NCBI RefSeq assembly: GCF_037893015.1
Contig: NC_133658.1
Span: 427,395,890 to 427,459,889 of the forward strand
Reading direction: 5' to 3'
Length of the DNA stretch: 64,000 bases
Origin: Macrotis lagotis
Lineage: Eukaryota; Chordata; Mammalia; Peramelemorphia; Peramelidae
Made by a program: the position numbers and the translations under genes. Below the pieces are notes generated by a model that made no database searches, had not been told where the DNA came from, and was given only the letters and a program-made list of their open reading frames with translations. Positions 1-11,315 of the stretch are shown here, piece by piece (the first letter of the stretch is position 1; each line of letters opens with the position of its first letter).

Positions 1-299
1 AATGGATTAAAATTTATCCTTTTATGTGTTAAAAAATCTTCCTTTTTTATCAATTTTGCTATTAAAAATTAGTTCTAAATATTAAGTATTTTTTTCCAGT
101 TTCTTTTTAGGTGGGTTTGTTTAAATCTTGTTGCCTAAATTCATTGGGCTATTTTTCTAATACTGAATCTTTATGGCAATCTTTCCATAATTCAATCTGA
201 TCACTGATAAATAATGCATATCTTAATATATCATTATTTATCAATACTTCACTATTTTCATCAATATTTGTATGTCATTTCTATAGTAAAAACATGCCA

Positions 300-1110
300 T
301 AATCAAGATTATTTAAAAAAGGCTACAGGTTGTGCCAATAAATTAAAAATGGCAATATTACATTAGTTCATTTATAGATTCAGTGCCATACCAAACAGAC
401 TAGACAAGGTAATAAAATTCTTTGGGGGGGGGCGGGAAATAGTGAAGAAGCCCAAAGGAAATACTTCAATAAAAAAATGGGTGGAAGGAAGAAGGAGGTT
501 TATCAGTACCAAATTACAAAGTATATTATAATGCAACAATCATCCAAAAAATGACACCAATTAAAAAGTAAAAAAAAAAGTCAATCAATGGAATATATTA
601 TGTACACAAGAGTCAGGAACAATCAGAAGTTCCATAATATTTATCAAGAACTCACTTTGACAAAAATTGCTGAAAAAGCTGAAAATTAGTGTCTCAGAAA
701 TTAAGTTTATAACAATATTTCATTATATATGTGACAATTTAATGCAAATGGATACATGAAATATAAAAACTAAATAATAAAACATGAGAATTAGGAATGA
801 AGTTACTTTTCACGATTCTAAGTAACAGAAGGATGATTGACTTAAGAGATAGAATAACAGAAAATTCACCAAACAATTTTGATTACACAAATTTAAAAAA
901 TTTTCATTAGTTAAATTACTGCCAATAGAAAGGAAATAGTTAACTTATAAAAAATAATTGCACCAAGTTTCTCTAATAAAAATTTTATACTTGAGTTACA
1001 TAGGAAATTGTTGCAAATATAAGATCTCTTTGAGCTCTGAATCCATGACCGTCTGAACAAGAGGCATTCCACAAAAGACAAATGGCTGAAGGATATGAAG
1101 AGGCAAGTTT
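300..1110 (+). mobile_element. Degenerate L1 ORF2 3'-half fragment
   Basis: Successive blocks follow the order of the C-terminal half of marsupial L1 ORF2: a stretch near 385 like the usual 'cagtgccataccaa', the 'caaattacaaagtatattataa' region near 515-535, and a block near 970-1085 resembling the stretch that normally leads into 'aaatggtcaaaggatatga'. All frames are full of stops, so it is an old dead copy. The family is assigned by block order alone, and both ends are approximate. Confidence 0.55.
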
Positions 1111-1199
1111 TAAAAATTACATTTTATATATTTCAATAAACAAAATCTGCATTATTCCCTCCCATCTCAACTTACAACCCCAACTGAGAACAAAAGGAA

Positions 1200-1620
1200 A
1201 CCTATTACAAATATGTACAGTCAGTCCAAGAAAATGTTGTCTTCACTCTAAGTCTTTTCTCTCTCTAATCAAAAGATATGTGGCATGTTTCATTATTAAT
1301 CTTCTGGATTTGTGACTAATCTTTATGAGAATTCTTAATTCATTCAAAACTGTTTACTTTAAAATATAGCTACCATTGCATAAACTGTTTTCCTGGTTCT
1401 ATTCACTTCCCTCTTCATTGGTTCATTTAAATCTTATCAAATTTCTCTGAAGTCCTCTGCTTCACTATGCATTCTTTTAATTTGTGGCACTTCATCAGAT
1501 TCCCAATTATTTGCCACCACAAAAGAATTATAAATATTTCTGTCTATCATTAGAATTTGAAAAACTAAAAATTCATTTAATCTACCCCCCTTTATAATGT
1601 TCTTTTCCTTTTTCTCCATT
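1200..1620 (-). mobile_element. Antisense L1 3' end (ORF2 C-terminus and 3' UTR)
   Basis: Read on the minus strand this matches the layout of a marsupial L1 3' end. The stretch near 1495-1545 resembles the ORF2 C-terminal block whose plus-strand form is 'caattctttgccaccacaaa'. The stretch at 1270-1400 resembles the 3' UTR, and a similar layout recurs at 63600-63880. Next to it, at 1610-3690, lie L1 inter-ORF, ORF1 and 5' UTR sequences in the same orientation, so the two may be one element that lacks ORF2. Confidence 0.6.
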
Positions 1621-1726
1621 TCCCTTTACTTGCTAAGTGAAATCTGTTTTTGCACCCAAGTGATTGTGTGTTTGTGTGTATTCTTCCTTTCTTTGACTAA
1701 TTCAGGAGAGAGGTTCAAGTGTGAGC

Positions 1727-1833
<107 letters not shown>

Positions 1834-2040
1834 CTCTTTACATAAATATCTACTTTGCATACCCTAATACCCCTTTTCCTCTCTGCCCACCAATGGAGTA
1901 TTCCTCTTTCCCTTTCTTTCCATTCTTCAAGAGATCATTAAACTGTAACAGTTTCATTTGCCTACACTACTTTTGTGACTCCTATTGATTTTAGGGTCCA
2001 TTGGGGACAGATATCAATTCACCATTTTAAAATGTAAGCA

Positions 2041-2219
2041 AGGGGCCACTAGGTGGTGCAATGGATAAAGCACCAGCCCTGGAGTCAGGAGTACCTGGGT
2101 TCAAATCCAGTCTCAGACACTTAATAATTACCTAGCCATGCAGCCTTGGGCAAACCAATTAATCCCATTTGTCTTGCAAAAAAAAAAAAAAAAAACAACC
2201 TAAAAAAACAATAAAAAAT
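2041..2219 (+). mobile_element. tRNA-derived marsupial SINE, full length, with TSD
   Basis: The SINE begins 'ggggccactaggtggtgcaa' and has a pol III B box (GGTTCAAATCC) at 2098-2108. The core 'cttaataattacctagc' follows, then an A-rich tail. It is flanked by a perfect 12-bp TSD, aaaatgtaagca, at 2029-2040 and 2220-2231, so both ends are well defined. It sits inside the older antisense L1. Confidence 0.92.
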
Positions 2220-2810
2220 AAAATGTAAGCATTTACTATTTGTCTAGTCATTATTACCTATTTATATTTTTCTTCACTCCTATCTTAGAACTTCAAAGTT
2301 TCTATACAACTCTGATCTTTTTACTAAAAATAAAGAAGTCCTCTTTGAGTAAAAAATATTTTTTACTCTATTCTGCTGAGTCAGTTCTTCTTGGTTATAA
2401 ACCTATGCCCTTTGTCTTATAAAGTATTATATTCCAAGTTCTTTGCCCCTTTATAGTAGTGGCTGCTAAGTTCTGTATATTCATGCTTTTGATTCCTCAG
2501 GACTTAAATTAATCTTTTCTTGTTGCTTCCAGTATTTTTTCTTTGACCTGGAAATTCTTTATTTTGGCTTATCATATTCCTGGAAGTTTTCATTTTGGAC
2601 TCTCTCAGATGATCTGCAGATTATTTTTGTCATCTGGTCTTAGAAATATGAGCAGTTTTCTTTTAAGATTTCTTGTAATATTACTTTTAGGCTCTTTATT
2701 TTGGACATAGTATTCAGGTAGTCTAATGGTTCTTACTTTTTTTTTCAATCTGTTTTCAGACAATTGTTTTTCCATATGTGAGATCTTAAATTTTCTTCTT
2801 CTTCTTCTTC

Positions 2811-2881
2811 TTTTTTTTTAGGTTTTTGCAAGGCAAATGGAGTTAAGTGGCTTGCCCAAGGCCACAGTGAGGAAATTATCA
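2811..2881 (-). mobile_element. Antisense SINE fragment
   Basis: A T-rich run is followed by 'ggtttttgcaaggcaaatgg' and 'cttgcccaaggccaca', the reverse of the 3' half of the common marsupial SINE. The B-box half is missing, so the copy is truncated. Confidence 0.75.
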
Positions 2882-3699
2882 AGAAAATTTCTTCTTTTTT
2901 CAGTCTTTTTATTTTGTTTTAGTATTTCTTGTTGCTTCATGGAGTTATTAACTCTAATTGGTGCATTCTAATTTTAGCTGCTTGGGCATGGTTTTTGTAC
3001 TTCTTGTGCCAACCTCTTTCCAGTTCTTTCTCCAATAACTCTCACTTCTTTTCCCATTTTTCTTTTTCTTTAAGCATTCTAATTCCAGTATGAAAACATT
3101 TTTTAAAACATGAACATAGAATACCATTCGACTTGCCCCCTAAAAGCCAGTCACAAAGTTCATTGGTTCAGAATGTCAGAAATGTAGGTAGGTCTTTGGT
3201 CTGAAATTCCCTTCATTATTATTCACTCGTAGCCTGGGCTAAACATTGGAACTGAGACCCTGCTTTACTCATACAATAAGGGACTCGAGTGCTACTGACT
3301 TCAGAACTTCCTCCTTTCTCAGGACCACACTACCTTAAAACACAACACAAAAGAAAGTTCCCTTCTCAGTCTGCGATTGATCGGTGACTCAGAAATACAC
3401 AGTGGGCAAAGAAATATTAGTTAGCAGTTGTATCCATTGGTGTGTGTCCCTATATAGATCTCGTGGAGCTCTGATATAAGTCACAAACTTTCTCTTACCC
3501 TGGTATACAGCCTCTCTGTGGGTTGGGGTGCTTCATGGAACCATGTTGTTTTTTTATGAACAAATGACTCACTTTTTGTAGAACTCCTACTAAAATTTAG
3601 TCTAGTACACTGTCTAGATCTGTTTGGAGAAGTTTTATGGAGAAGCATTCAGCTATACTGCTCCCTATTTTACCATCTTGGCTCAACGGATAGTTCTTT

Positions 3700-4032
3700 T
3701 AAAAAAAAGATTGAAAATTATCAACAACCGTATAAAAATTAATTTTCCTTAAGCACTATTCAATACACTTCCTACTCAATAAACTTCTGAGGTCACTTAT
3801 CAAAAAACTCCTCTGACATTCTAAGTACCTCAAAATTTAATCCCACCCCATAACTACCTCTTCCTCAGAAGTCTTCTTAATGTATTCTTTAATTTGGTGA
3901 CACAGGATCTTTGCTGGTCCACTAACAAGTCACTCCATCTCTCAACTACAAATATTTTCTCTGACTTCCATGCCTAAAATGCTCTCCCTGACAGTGTTTT
4001 CATGAATAACAGATGAGTTTTTATATATGTAT

Positions 4033-4065
<33 letters not shown>

Positions 4066-4402
4066 CAAGTATGTGTAAATATATATAAAGCACTTTGTAA
4101 ACATTAAAATTCTTTAGTATAATCATCATTATTCTTGCAATGACCAAACCAGAAAATTGAAGATTAATCATGCTTCCCATATATTGCCAGTGAAGTGATG
4201 AACTAAAAGTACAGAATGGATTGTACATTTTCAGATACAATCTATGGATGTGTTGTGTCTGACATTATGTACTTATTATTGTGGCAAAACAATCACTTAA
4301 TCTTTTTAAATTCAATTTTATTCTTATTTTCAAATTCTTTTTTTCCCACACATGCAGAAGATAATAAGTTTTAAAAAATACATTACAAACAAATTTATGC
4401 AA
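3700..4402. other. AT-rich stretch without a gene
   Basis: I see no coding signal. The stretch holds an AGAT microsatellite and, at about 4084-4135, a MIR-like tail ('aaagcactttgtaaacatta'). The last 100 bases before the gap are T-rich and may be an L1 3' end, but this is not secure. Confidence 0.5.
4033..4066. repeat. (AGAT)n microsatellite
   Basis: About eight tetranucleotide units of ATAG/AGAT in a row. Confidence 0.95.
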
Positions 4403-4502
4403 NNNNNNNNNNNNNNNNNNNNNNNNNNNNNNNNNNNNNNNNNNNNNNNNNNNNNNNNNNNNNNNNNNNNNNNNNNNNNNNNNNNNNNNNNNNNNNNNNN
4501 NN
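4403..4502. other. Assembly gap (100 N)
   Basis: Exactly 100 ambiguous bases, the usual placeholder for a gap of unknown length. L1 ORF2 sequence begins at once on the right side, so the missing sequence probably includes the 5' part of that L1. Confidence 0.99.
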
Positions 4503-4951
4503 CAAATTACAAATTCTAAAAATTAAAGGAGAAATTAATAAAATTGAAAGCAAAAGACTAATTAATAAATAAAACCAAAAGTTGATATTATGAAATAACC
4601 AATAAAATTGATAAACCTCTGGTCAATTTGATTAAAAAAAAGAAAGAAGAAAACCAAATTGCTAGTATTATAAATGAAAAAGGTGAACTCACCACCAATT
4701 AAGAGGAAATTAAAGTAATAATTTGAAATTATTTTGCCCAACTCTATGCCAATAAATTTGATAATCTAAGTGAAATTGATGAATATTTACAAAAATATAA
4801 GTTGCTCAGGTTAAATGAAGAAGAGATTAAATACCTAAACAACCCTATCTCAAAAAAAGAAATTCAACAAGCCATTATTGAACTCCCTAAATAAAAATCT
4901 CCAGGGCCAGATGGATTCACAAGTGAATTCTACCAAACATTTAAGGAACAA

Positions 4952-5911
4952 TTGGTTCCAATCCTATATAAACTCTTTGGAAAAATAGGGAAAATTGGAA
5001 CTCTGCCTAACTCATTCTACGAGACCAAAAGGGTACTGTTACCTAAACCAGGAAGAGTTAAAACAGAGAAAGAAAATTATAGACCTATTTCCCTGATGAA
5101 TATAGATGCAAAAATCCTAAATAAAATCTTAGCAAAACTACTACAACAAGTCATCACTAGGATAATACATTATGATCAAGTAGGATTTGTTCCAGGAATG
5201 CAGGGATGGTTCAATATTAGGAAAACTGTTAGTATACTCAATTATATGAACAGCAAAACTATCAGAAATCATATGATCATATCAATAGATGCTGAAAAAG
5301 CTTTTGACAAAATACAGCATCCATTCCTATTAATAACACTAGAGAGTGTAGGAATAAATGGACTGTTCCTTAAAATAATTAGCAGTATCTATCTGAAACC
5401 ATCAACAAGCATTATATTCAAGGGGGAGAGGCTAGAGGCATTCCCAATAAGATCAGGGGTCAAACAAGGGTGCCCATTATCACCACTACTATTCAATATT
5501 GTATTAGAAATGTTAGCATCAGCAATTAGAGAAGAAAAAGAGATTGAAGGAATTAGAATTGGGAAGGAAGAGACAAAACTCTCACTCTTCACAGATGACA
5601 TGATGGTCTACCTACAGAATCCCAAGAAATCATCTAAAAAACTACTGGAAACAATTAGCAAATTTAGGAAAGTTGCAGGTTATAAAATAAACCCTCATAA
5701 ATCCTCAACTTTTCTATATATGTCTAGCAAGAAACAGCAGGAAGAGCTAGAAAGAGAAATCCCATTCAAAGTAACCTCAGACAGTGTAAAATATTTGGGA
5801 GTCTATTTGCCAAGACAGACTCAGAATCTTTTTGAAAACAATTATAAAACACTTCTCACCCAAATTAAATCAGATTTAAATAACTGGGCAATATCAACTG
5901 CTCATGGATAG
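4952..5911 (+). pseudogene. L1 ORF2 reverse transcriptase segment (broken)
   Basis: A 319-codon open frame covers the reverse transcriptase core of L1 ORF2p, the enzyme that copies L1 RNA at the nicked target. Visible motifs are YRPISLMN (44-51), [10 protein letters not shown] (111-120, motif A with its catalytic Asp), [11 protein letters not shown] (168-178, motif B) and FTDD (213-216, motif C). The usual motif C is Y/FADD; here Ala is replaced by Thr while both Asp residues remain. The ATG at 4952 is simply the first in the frame and not a real start. Upstream sequence to the gap at 4502 is L1 with stops, and the frame is lost after 5911. Confidence 0.9.
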
Positions 5912-6705
5912 GTAGAGCTAATATAAAAAAAATGACAATTCTACCAAAACTAAATTATGTTTAGTGCCCTACCAATCAAAATTCCAAAAAATTACTTTAA
6001 TGAGTTAGAAAAAATTGTAAGTAAATTCACATGGAGAAATAAAAAGTCAAGAATTGCCAGGAGCTTAATGAAAAAAATGCAAATGAAGGTGGCTTAGCAC
6101 TACCCGAACTAAAATTATATTATAAAGCATCAGTCATCAAAACTGTTTGGTATTGGCTAAGAAATAGAGTGGTGGACCAGTGGAATAGACTAGGTGTAAA
6201 AGCAGGAGAGGATTATAGTAATCTGCTGTTTGATAAACCCAAAGAGTCCAGCCATTGGGATAAAAACTTCCTCTTTGATAAAAACTGCTGGGATAATTAG
6301 AAGTTATTATGGAAGAAACTTAGATTAGACCAACACCTCACACCCTTTACCAAGAGAAGATCCAAATGGTTACAGGACATAGACATAAAAAACAATACTA
6401 TAAGCAAATTAAAAGATCAAGGACTAGTCTACCTGTCAGATCTATGGAAAGGGGAACAGTTTATGACTAGGGAAGAGTTAGAGAACATCACTAAAAACCA
6501 ATTAGAATATTTCGATTACATTAAATTAAAAAGATTTTGTACAGATAAAACCAATGTAATCAAGATCAAAAGAAAAGTAATAAATTGGTAAACAATCTTT
6601 ACAACTAATGATTCTGACAAAGGACTCATTTCTAAAATATATAGAGAACTGAGTCATATTTTTAAAACAAAAATCCATTCCCCAATTGACAAATGGTCAA
6701 AGCAT

Positions 6706-7278
6706 ATGCAAAGGCAATTTACAGATGAGGAGATCAAAGTAATCCATAGCCATATGAAAAAATGCTCTAAAAAAGCTTCTCTGAGGTACCACCTCACACC
6801 TCTCAGATTGGCCAGTATGACCAGGAAGGATAATGATCATTGTTGGAAGGGATGTGGGAAATCTAGGACACTGTTATACTGTTGGTGGAGCTGTGAACTC
6901 ATCCAACCCTTCTGGAGAACTATTTGGAACTATGCCCAAAGGGCAACAAAAATATGCATACCCTTTGACCCAGCAATACCACTACTGGGTCTATACCCTG
7001 AAGAGATGAGGAAAAAGGGTAAAAACATTACTTGTACAAAAATATTTATAGCAACCCTGTTCATGGTGGCAAAGAATTGGAAATGCAGTAAATGTCCTTC
7101 AATTGGGGAATGGCTTAGCAAACTGTGGTATATGCATGTCATGGAACACTACTGTTCTGTTATAAACCAGGAGGGACAGGATTTCAGGGAAATCTGGAGG
7201 GATTTGCATGAACTGATGCTGAGTGAGATGAGCAGAACCAGAAAAACACTGTATACTCTAACAGCAACATGGGAGTGA
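6706..7278 (+). pseudogene. L1 ORF2 C-terminal domain (broken off)
   Basis: A 190-codon frame corresponds to the cysteine-rich C-terminal part of L1 ORF2p, which contributes to RNA binding. The family motif is C-x3-C-x7-H-x4-C. Here Cys46, Cys50 and Cys63 are present, but position 58, normally His, is Tyr. The related copy at 62565-62846 keeps the His. The frame runs through the C-terminal WWSCELIQPFW and PSIGEWLSKLWY blocks to a stop, after which the 3' UTR begins. The ATG is internal to the original ORF2. Confidence 0.88.
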
Positions 7279-8026
7279 TGTTCAAGCTTGAAGGACTTGC
7301 TCATTCCATCAGTGCAACAATTGGCAACAGTTTTTGGCTGTCTACAAAGGAGAGTACCATCTGTATCCAGATAAGGAGCTGTGGAGTTTGAACAAAGTAC
7401 AAGGACTATACCCTTTAATTTGGAGAAAAAAAACAGATATCTTATTGTCTGGTCTTGTTACCCCTGAGAATTCTGTTCTCTTTAAGGATATGATTTCTCT
7501 CTCATCACACCCAAATTGGATCAAGGTAAAACATGGAAACAAAGTAAAGACTGACAGAGTGCTATCTGTGTGGAGGGTTGGGGGAGGGAGGCAAGATTGG
7601 GGGAAAAATTCTAAAACTCAAATAATATCTTTAATAAAAATAAAAAAAAGAAAAAATCACAAAACTCAAAAAAAAGATTAAAAAAAACGAAGAAACTCAT
7701 TTGAAACAGAGAAAGATACATATAGAGTAAAGGTAAAAGGTTGCAGCAAAATATATTTTGCTTCAGCTGAAAAGAAAAAAGCAGGGACAACAGTCCTTAT
7801 CTCAGACAAAGCAGCTGCAAAATTAGATATCATTAAAAAGAGGTGAAGAAGGAAGCTATATCCTCCTAAAAGGTACAACAGACAATAAAATAATTATGAT
7901 ACTAAAGATGTATGTAGCCAGTACTATAGCATCCAAATTCTTAGAGGATAAGTTGAAGGAGTTACAGGAATCCATAGACAGCAAAACTCTACCAGTGGGA
8001 GACCTTAACCCCATTCTCAGAGTTAT

Positions 8027-8091
8027 CTCCTTAACTTCCTTCTTGTTTATTTTCTGGTTCTCATAAATTAAACAAGAAGGAAGTTAAGGAG
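8027..8091. repeat. Perfect 23-bp inverted repeat (hairpin)
   Basis: Positions 8027-8049 are the exact reverse complement of 8069-8091, with a 19-bp spacer. The right arm is normal L1 ORF2 endonuclease sequence in sense. The left arm replaces expected L1 sequence after the GDLN region, so it looks like a local template-switch inversion. Confidence 0.93.
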
Positions 8092-8153
8092 GTTAATTGA
8101 TTGTTAGAAAACCTAGACATGGAGGTTAATTGATTGTTAGAAAACCTATACAT
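8088..8153. repeat. 33-bp tandem duplication at insertion junction
   Basis: 8088-8120 and 8121-8153 are the same 33 bases with one difference (G/T). The second copy ends with the left TSD of the element inserted at 8154. Confidence 0.93.
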
Positions 8154-9002
8154 GGGGAGCCAAGATGGTGACAGGAGAGGTTTGTCTCTTAGGTGTTCTC
8201 ACTCAGAACTCATAAACTAAGGACTATAAATACATTTTTGAAAGACTGAATCCACAGATGGATGCAGTGAGGCAGTTCTACAACCCAAGGTAACCTGGAA
8301 AAGAGCACAAAGGCTCCGTTCCATGGGGTTGGAGGCATAACCCGCCAGAGTGAAGAAACTTCAGCCTCCCGGAGGCAGTCCCAAGGCACTGGGAGCCATG
8401 GCTCAAGGCAGGGGCAGTTTCCTGACTTACACTGCTGGGAGCACCAGGCACAACTTGGGGGATCAGCAGGGGTACCTCTGCCAGAGCAAGCATGTGAAAT
8501 CCAGCCTTCAGGGCACAAAGTGAGCAGAGTGGCCCCAGCAGCACAGATCCCGGAATCAGAAGCAAAAGCCATTAAGCAGGAGCCCCCAAGGGCATGAGTG
8601 CTGAGCCTAGGGAAGGGAATGGAGAGAGCCTGTGGAGCTCTCTCCTCTGTCCCTGGAACAGGACTCTGGGTTCTGAACACATTCAGATCCTGATCACAGT
8701 CTAGGCCCCCAATAGAATGGCAAAGCCCCACCCCCCACCTCAGCACCATGGCAAAGGGGTGAGCTTATGGTCATTCACAGACCAGTAGGGGAAACAGAGC
8801 CTCACACACTCAAAAGCTCAGGAAGCATCCCATAACCAGGCACAGGCTAGAGAAATGAGCAAGCAGAGAAAAAAAGAGGAACACAATTGAGAAATACTTT
8901 GCCTGTGACCCCAAGAAGGATCAAAACACTCAGTCTGAAGATGAGGAAGTACAAGCTCCTGCATCTAAAGACTCCAAGAAAAACAGAAATTGGGCTCAGG
9001 CT

Positions 9003-9930
9003 ATGACAGAGCTCAAAAAAGACTTTAAGAATCAAGCAAAGGAGATAGAAGAAATATTGGGAAAAGAAATTAGAGAGATTCAGGAAAAAGATGAAAATGA
9101 AGTAAGGATCTTAGTCAAGGGGAACCCAAAAAATGCCGAAGAAAATAACATGCTAAAAACCAAGATAAGTCAAATGGATAAAACAGTTCAAAAATTTATT
9201 GAGGAGAAGAATGCTTTAAAAAGCAGAATTGGCCAGATGGAAAAGGAGATTAAAAAGCTTTCTGAGGAAAACAAATCCTTCAGACAAAAAAATGTAACTG
9301 AGGGAGGTTGCTGATTTTACGAGAAATCAGGACATAATACTTCAAAACCAAAAGAATGAAAAATTAAAAGAAAATGGAAAGCATCTCATTGAAAAAACAA
9401 CTGATATGGAAAAAATATAGAAAAGGTAATTAAAAATTATTGGAATACCTGAAAGTCATGACCAGGAAAAGAGCCTTGACATCATTTTCAAAGAATTACT
9501 ACAGGAAAATTGCCCCGATATCCTAGAAGCAGAGGGTAAAATAGAAATTGAGAGAATCCACTGATCTCCCTGAGAAAGAGATCCTATAGCCAAGTTCCAT
9601 AACTCCCAGTCAAAGAGAAAATATTACAAGCATCCCAAAGGACACAATTCAAATATCATGGAGCTGCAGTCAGGATCACACAGGACTTAGCAGCAAGTAC
9701 ATTAAAAGCTCGTAAGGCTTGGAATATAATATTCTAGAAGGCAAATTAGAATGTGACCGAGAATCAACTACCCAGCAAAACTGAATGTCCTCTTCCAGGG
9801 GAAAAAGATGGACTTTCAATGTACCAGGGGAATTCCAAATGTTCCTGTTAGAATGGCCAGAGCTGAACAGAAAGTTTTATCTTCAAATACAGGACTCAGG
9901 TGAAGCATAGAGAGTGGAGGAGAAGGGAAA
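9003..9930 (+). pseudogene. L1-type ORF1 (RNA-binding protein), broken
   Basis: L1 ORF1p is a trimeric coiled-coil RNA chaperone that coats element RNA in the cytoplasm. An open frame of 103 codons from the ATG at 9003 to 9314 is rich in Glu, Lys and Leu/Ile in heptad spacing, which is the coiled coil. After a frame break, sequence near 9435-9470 encodes an 'IIGIPES'-like stretch typical of the start of the ORF1 RRM domain. Recognisable ORF1 C-terminal sequence continues to about 9930 with more breaks. This ATG is plausible as the original start because it directly precedes the coiled coil. Confidence 0.75.
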
Positions 9931-10390
9931 ATATGAGGGACTCAATGATAATGAACTACATGTGTTCCTGCATAGAAAAATGATACTGATATTACTCAAT
10001 TGAGCTTTCTCATTTAATAGAACAGGTAGAAGGAGCTTTTATAGATGAAGCACAGGAGAAAGCTGAATTTGAAGATATATTGTGTCAATAGATAAAAGGG
10101 AAATGTAATGGGAGAAAGAAAAAAGAAGAGGAGGAATAGGATAAGATATTTAATAAAATAAGATTTTTTCTTTATTACAATGAGCTATTGCAATGATATG
10201 GAAGGGGGAAAGGCAAAGGGAATTGAGAGAATCTTCGCTCTCATCAGAGGTGGCTAGGAGAGGAAACAACAGCATGTATACTCAATGGGGTATAGACATC
10301 TGGAGTAAGAAGGTGAGAAGGGGAACAGGGGGAAGGGGGGGATGTCAGTGATGGAGGAAAGGATTGACCATGGGTTCAGATATAACACAT

Positions 10391-10536
10391 TTTCTTTTTT
10401 ACTTCTTGCAAGGGGTTGGGATTGGATGGCCTGTCCAGGACCATAGGGCTGGGTGGATACTGGGTCTAGGGGGTGGTATGTTGGCTCAGGGCCTCTTGGC
10501 CCCAGGGCCAAAGATCTGTCTGCTGCCACTCAGCTA
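10391..10536 (-). mobile_element. Antisense SINE-like unit 1 inside HAL1-like element
   Basis: 'cttcttgcaaggggttggga' and 'gtggatactgggtct' mirror the reverse of the common SINE, but the copy is strongly diverged and GC-rich, with an altered B-box region. It may be an old SINE-derived part of the element itself and not a later insertion. Confidence 0.55.
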
Positions 10537-10737
10537 CACTGCAGTAGAGTCAAAGTGAAAGGAGAGAGAATACACATGGTAGTGGAAAAGTACAAATGGA
10601 GGGAGTTGCGATCAGCAATGGCAACAGTGGAAAAATATGGAAGTAACTTTTGTGATGAACTTATCATAATGAATGTGATCCTCCTGTGACAGAGCTGGTG
10701 GTGTTGGAACACAGACTGAAGCACAATTTTATTATTG

Positions 10738-10890
10738 TTATTTATTGTAGGGGGTTGCAGGGAAAATGGGACTGGGTTGCCTGCCTAGGCCCACACAACT
10801 GGGTAATTGTTGAGTATCTGAGGCCGGATTTGGGCCCAGGTGCTCCTGGCCCAAGGGCCAGTGCTCTGTCCCCCACCCGACCACCCCTAC
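10738..10890 (-). mobile_element. Antisense SINE-like unit 2
   Basis: Reverse SINE order is visible: 'gggttgcagggaaaatggga', 'ggcccacacaactgggtaat', 'ggatttgggcccaggtgctc'. The B-box complement reads ggatttgggccc and not ggatttgaactc, and unit 3 shares the change to 'ttgggc'. A TAC/TAT/TGT triplet repeat follows. Confidence 0.75.
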
Positions 10891-10950
10891 TACTACTACT
10901 ATTACTATTATTATTGTTGTTGTTGTTGTTATTATTATTACTATTACTAT
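10888..10950. repeat. Compound triplet microsatellite (TAC/TAT/TGT)
   Basis: About 20 triplets of changing type (TAC, TAT, TGT, TAT) sit between two antisense SINE-like units, where the head end of unit 2 meets the A-tail end of unit 3. Confidence 0.92.
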
Positions 10951-10956
10951 TTTATT

Positions 10957-11112
10957 TTGGGTCTTTTTTTAGTTTTTGCAGGGCAATGGGGTTGGGGTGG
11001 CTTGCACGAGGTCACACAGCTGGGTGATTGTTGGGTGTCTGGGGCCAGATTTGGGCTTGGGTGCTCCTGGGTACAGGGCTAGTGCTCTGTCCATTATGCC
11101 ACCTGGCTATAC
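10957..11112 (-). mobile_element. Antisense SINE-like unit 3
   Basis: The copy reads 'tagtttttgcagggcaatgg', 'gaggtcacacagctgggtga', 'ggtgctcctgggtacagggc' and 'gccacctggctata', the full reverse order of the SINE. It shares 'ggtgctcctgg' with unit 2, where other copies in the window have 'ggtactcctga'. Confidence 0.8.
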
Positions 11113-11274
11113 CTACAATTATTATTATTATTTTTCTTTTCTTTTAATTTTACTTTTTTTCCTCCCTCCTCTTTACTTTATCATCCATGCAGGTCTATAT
11201 TGGGGGGGTTATGTTTACTCTTAAACAAGAATATTTTAATAATATATAAAAAAAAACATCATTTGTACAAAATA

Positions 11275-11315
11275 AGGAAGAAAGGAAGGAAGGAAGGAAG
11301 GAAGGAAGGAAGGAA

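Larger units (their letters stand above)
4503..7640 (+). mobile_element. L1 LINE, 5' part lost at gap, 3' end present
   Basis: A sense L1 runs from the end of the endonuclease/RT linker region through reverse transcriptase, the C-terminal domain and the 3' UTR to an A-rich tail near 7640. The RT core and the C-terminal domain are in separate open frames (4952-5911 and 6706-7278). Between them are frameshifts and a stop near 6299. The 3' UTR contains a G-rich stretch near 7575-7605 and ends in 'aataaaaataaaaaaaag'. It is better preserved than most L1s in the window but cannot make a full ORF2. Confidence 0.9.
7687..8153 (+). mobile_element. 5'-truncated L1, part 1 (endonuclease region)
   Basis: The sequence matches the middle of the L1 ORF2 endonuclease domain: an 'LISDKA'-like stretch near 7797 and a GDLN-like stretch near 8000. 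It starts directly after the A-rich tail of the preceding L1. It is interrupted at 8154 by an ORF1-only element and resumes at 11394. Two small rearrangements lie within it, a hairpin at 8027-8091 and a 33-bp tandem duplication at 8088-8153. Confidence 0.8.

Noticed and set aside
8210..8749. 179-codon minus-strand ORF
   Set aside because: It lies antisense in the GC-rich 5' UTR of the ORF1-only element and has no known motif.
10686..11224. Leu-, Tyr- or Cys-rich plus-strand ORFs
   Set aside because: They arise from the triplet microsatellite and antisense SINE-like units.
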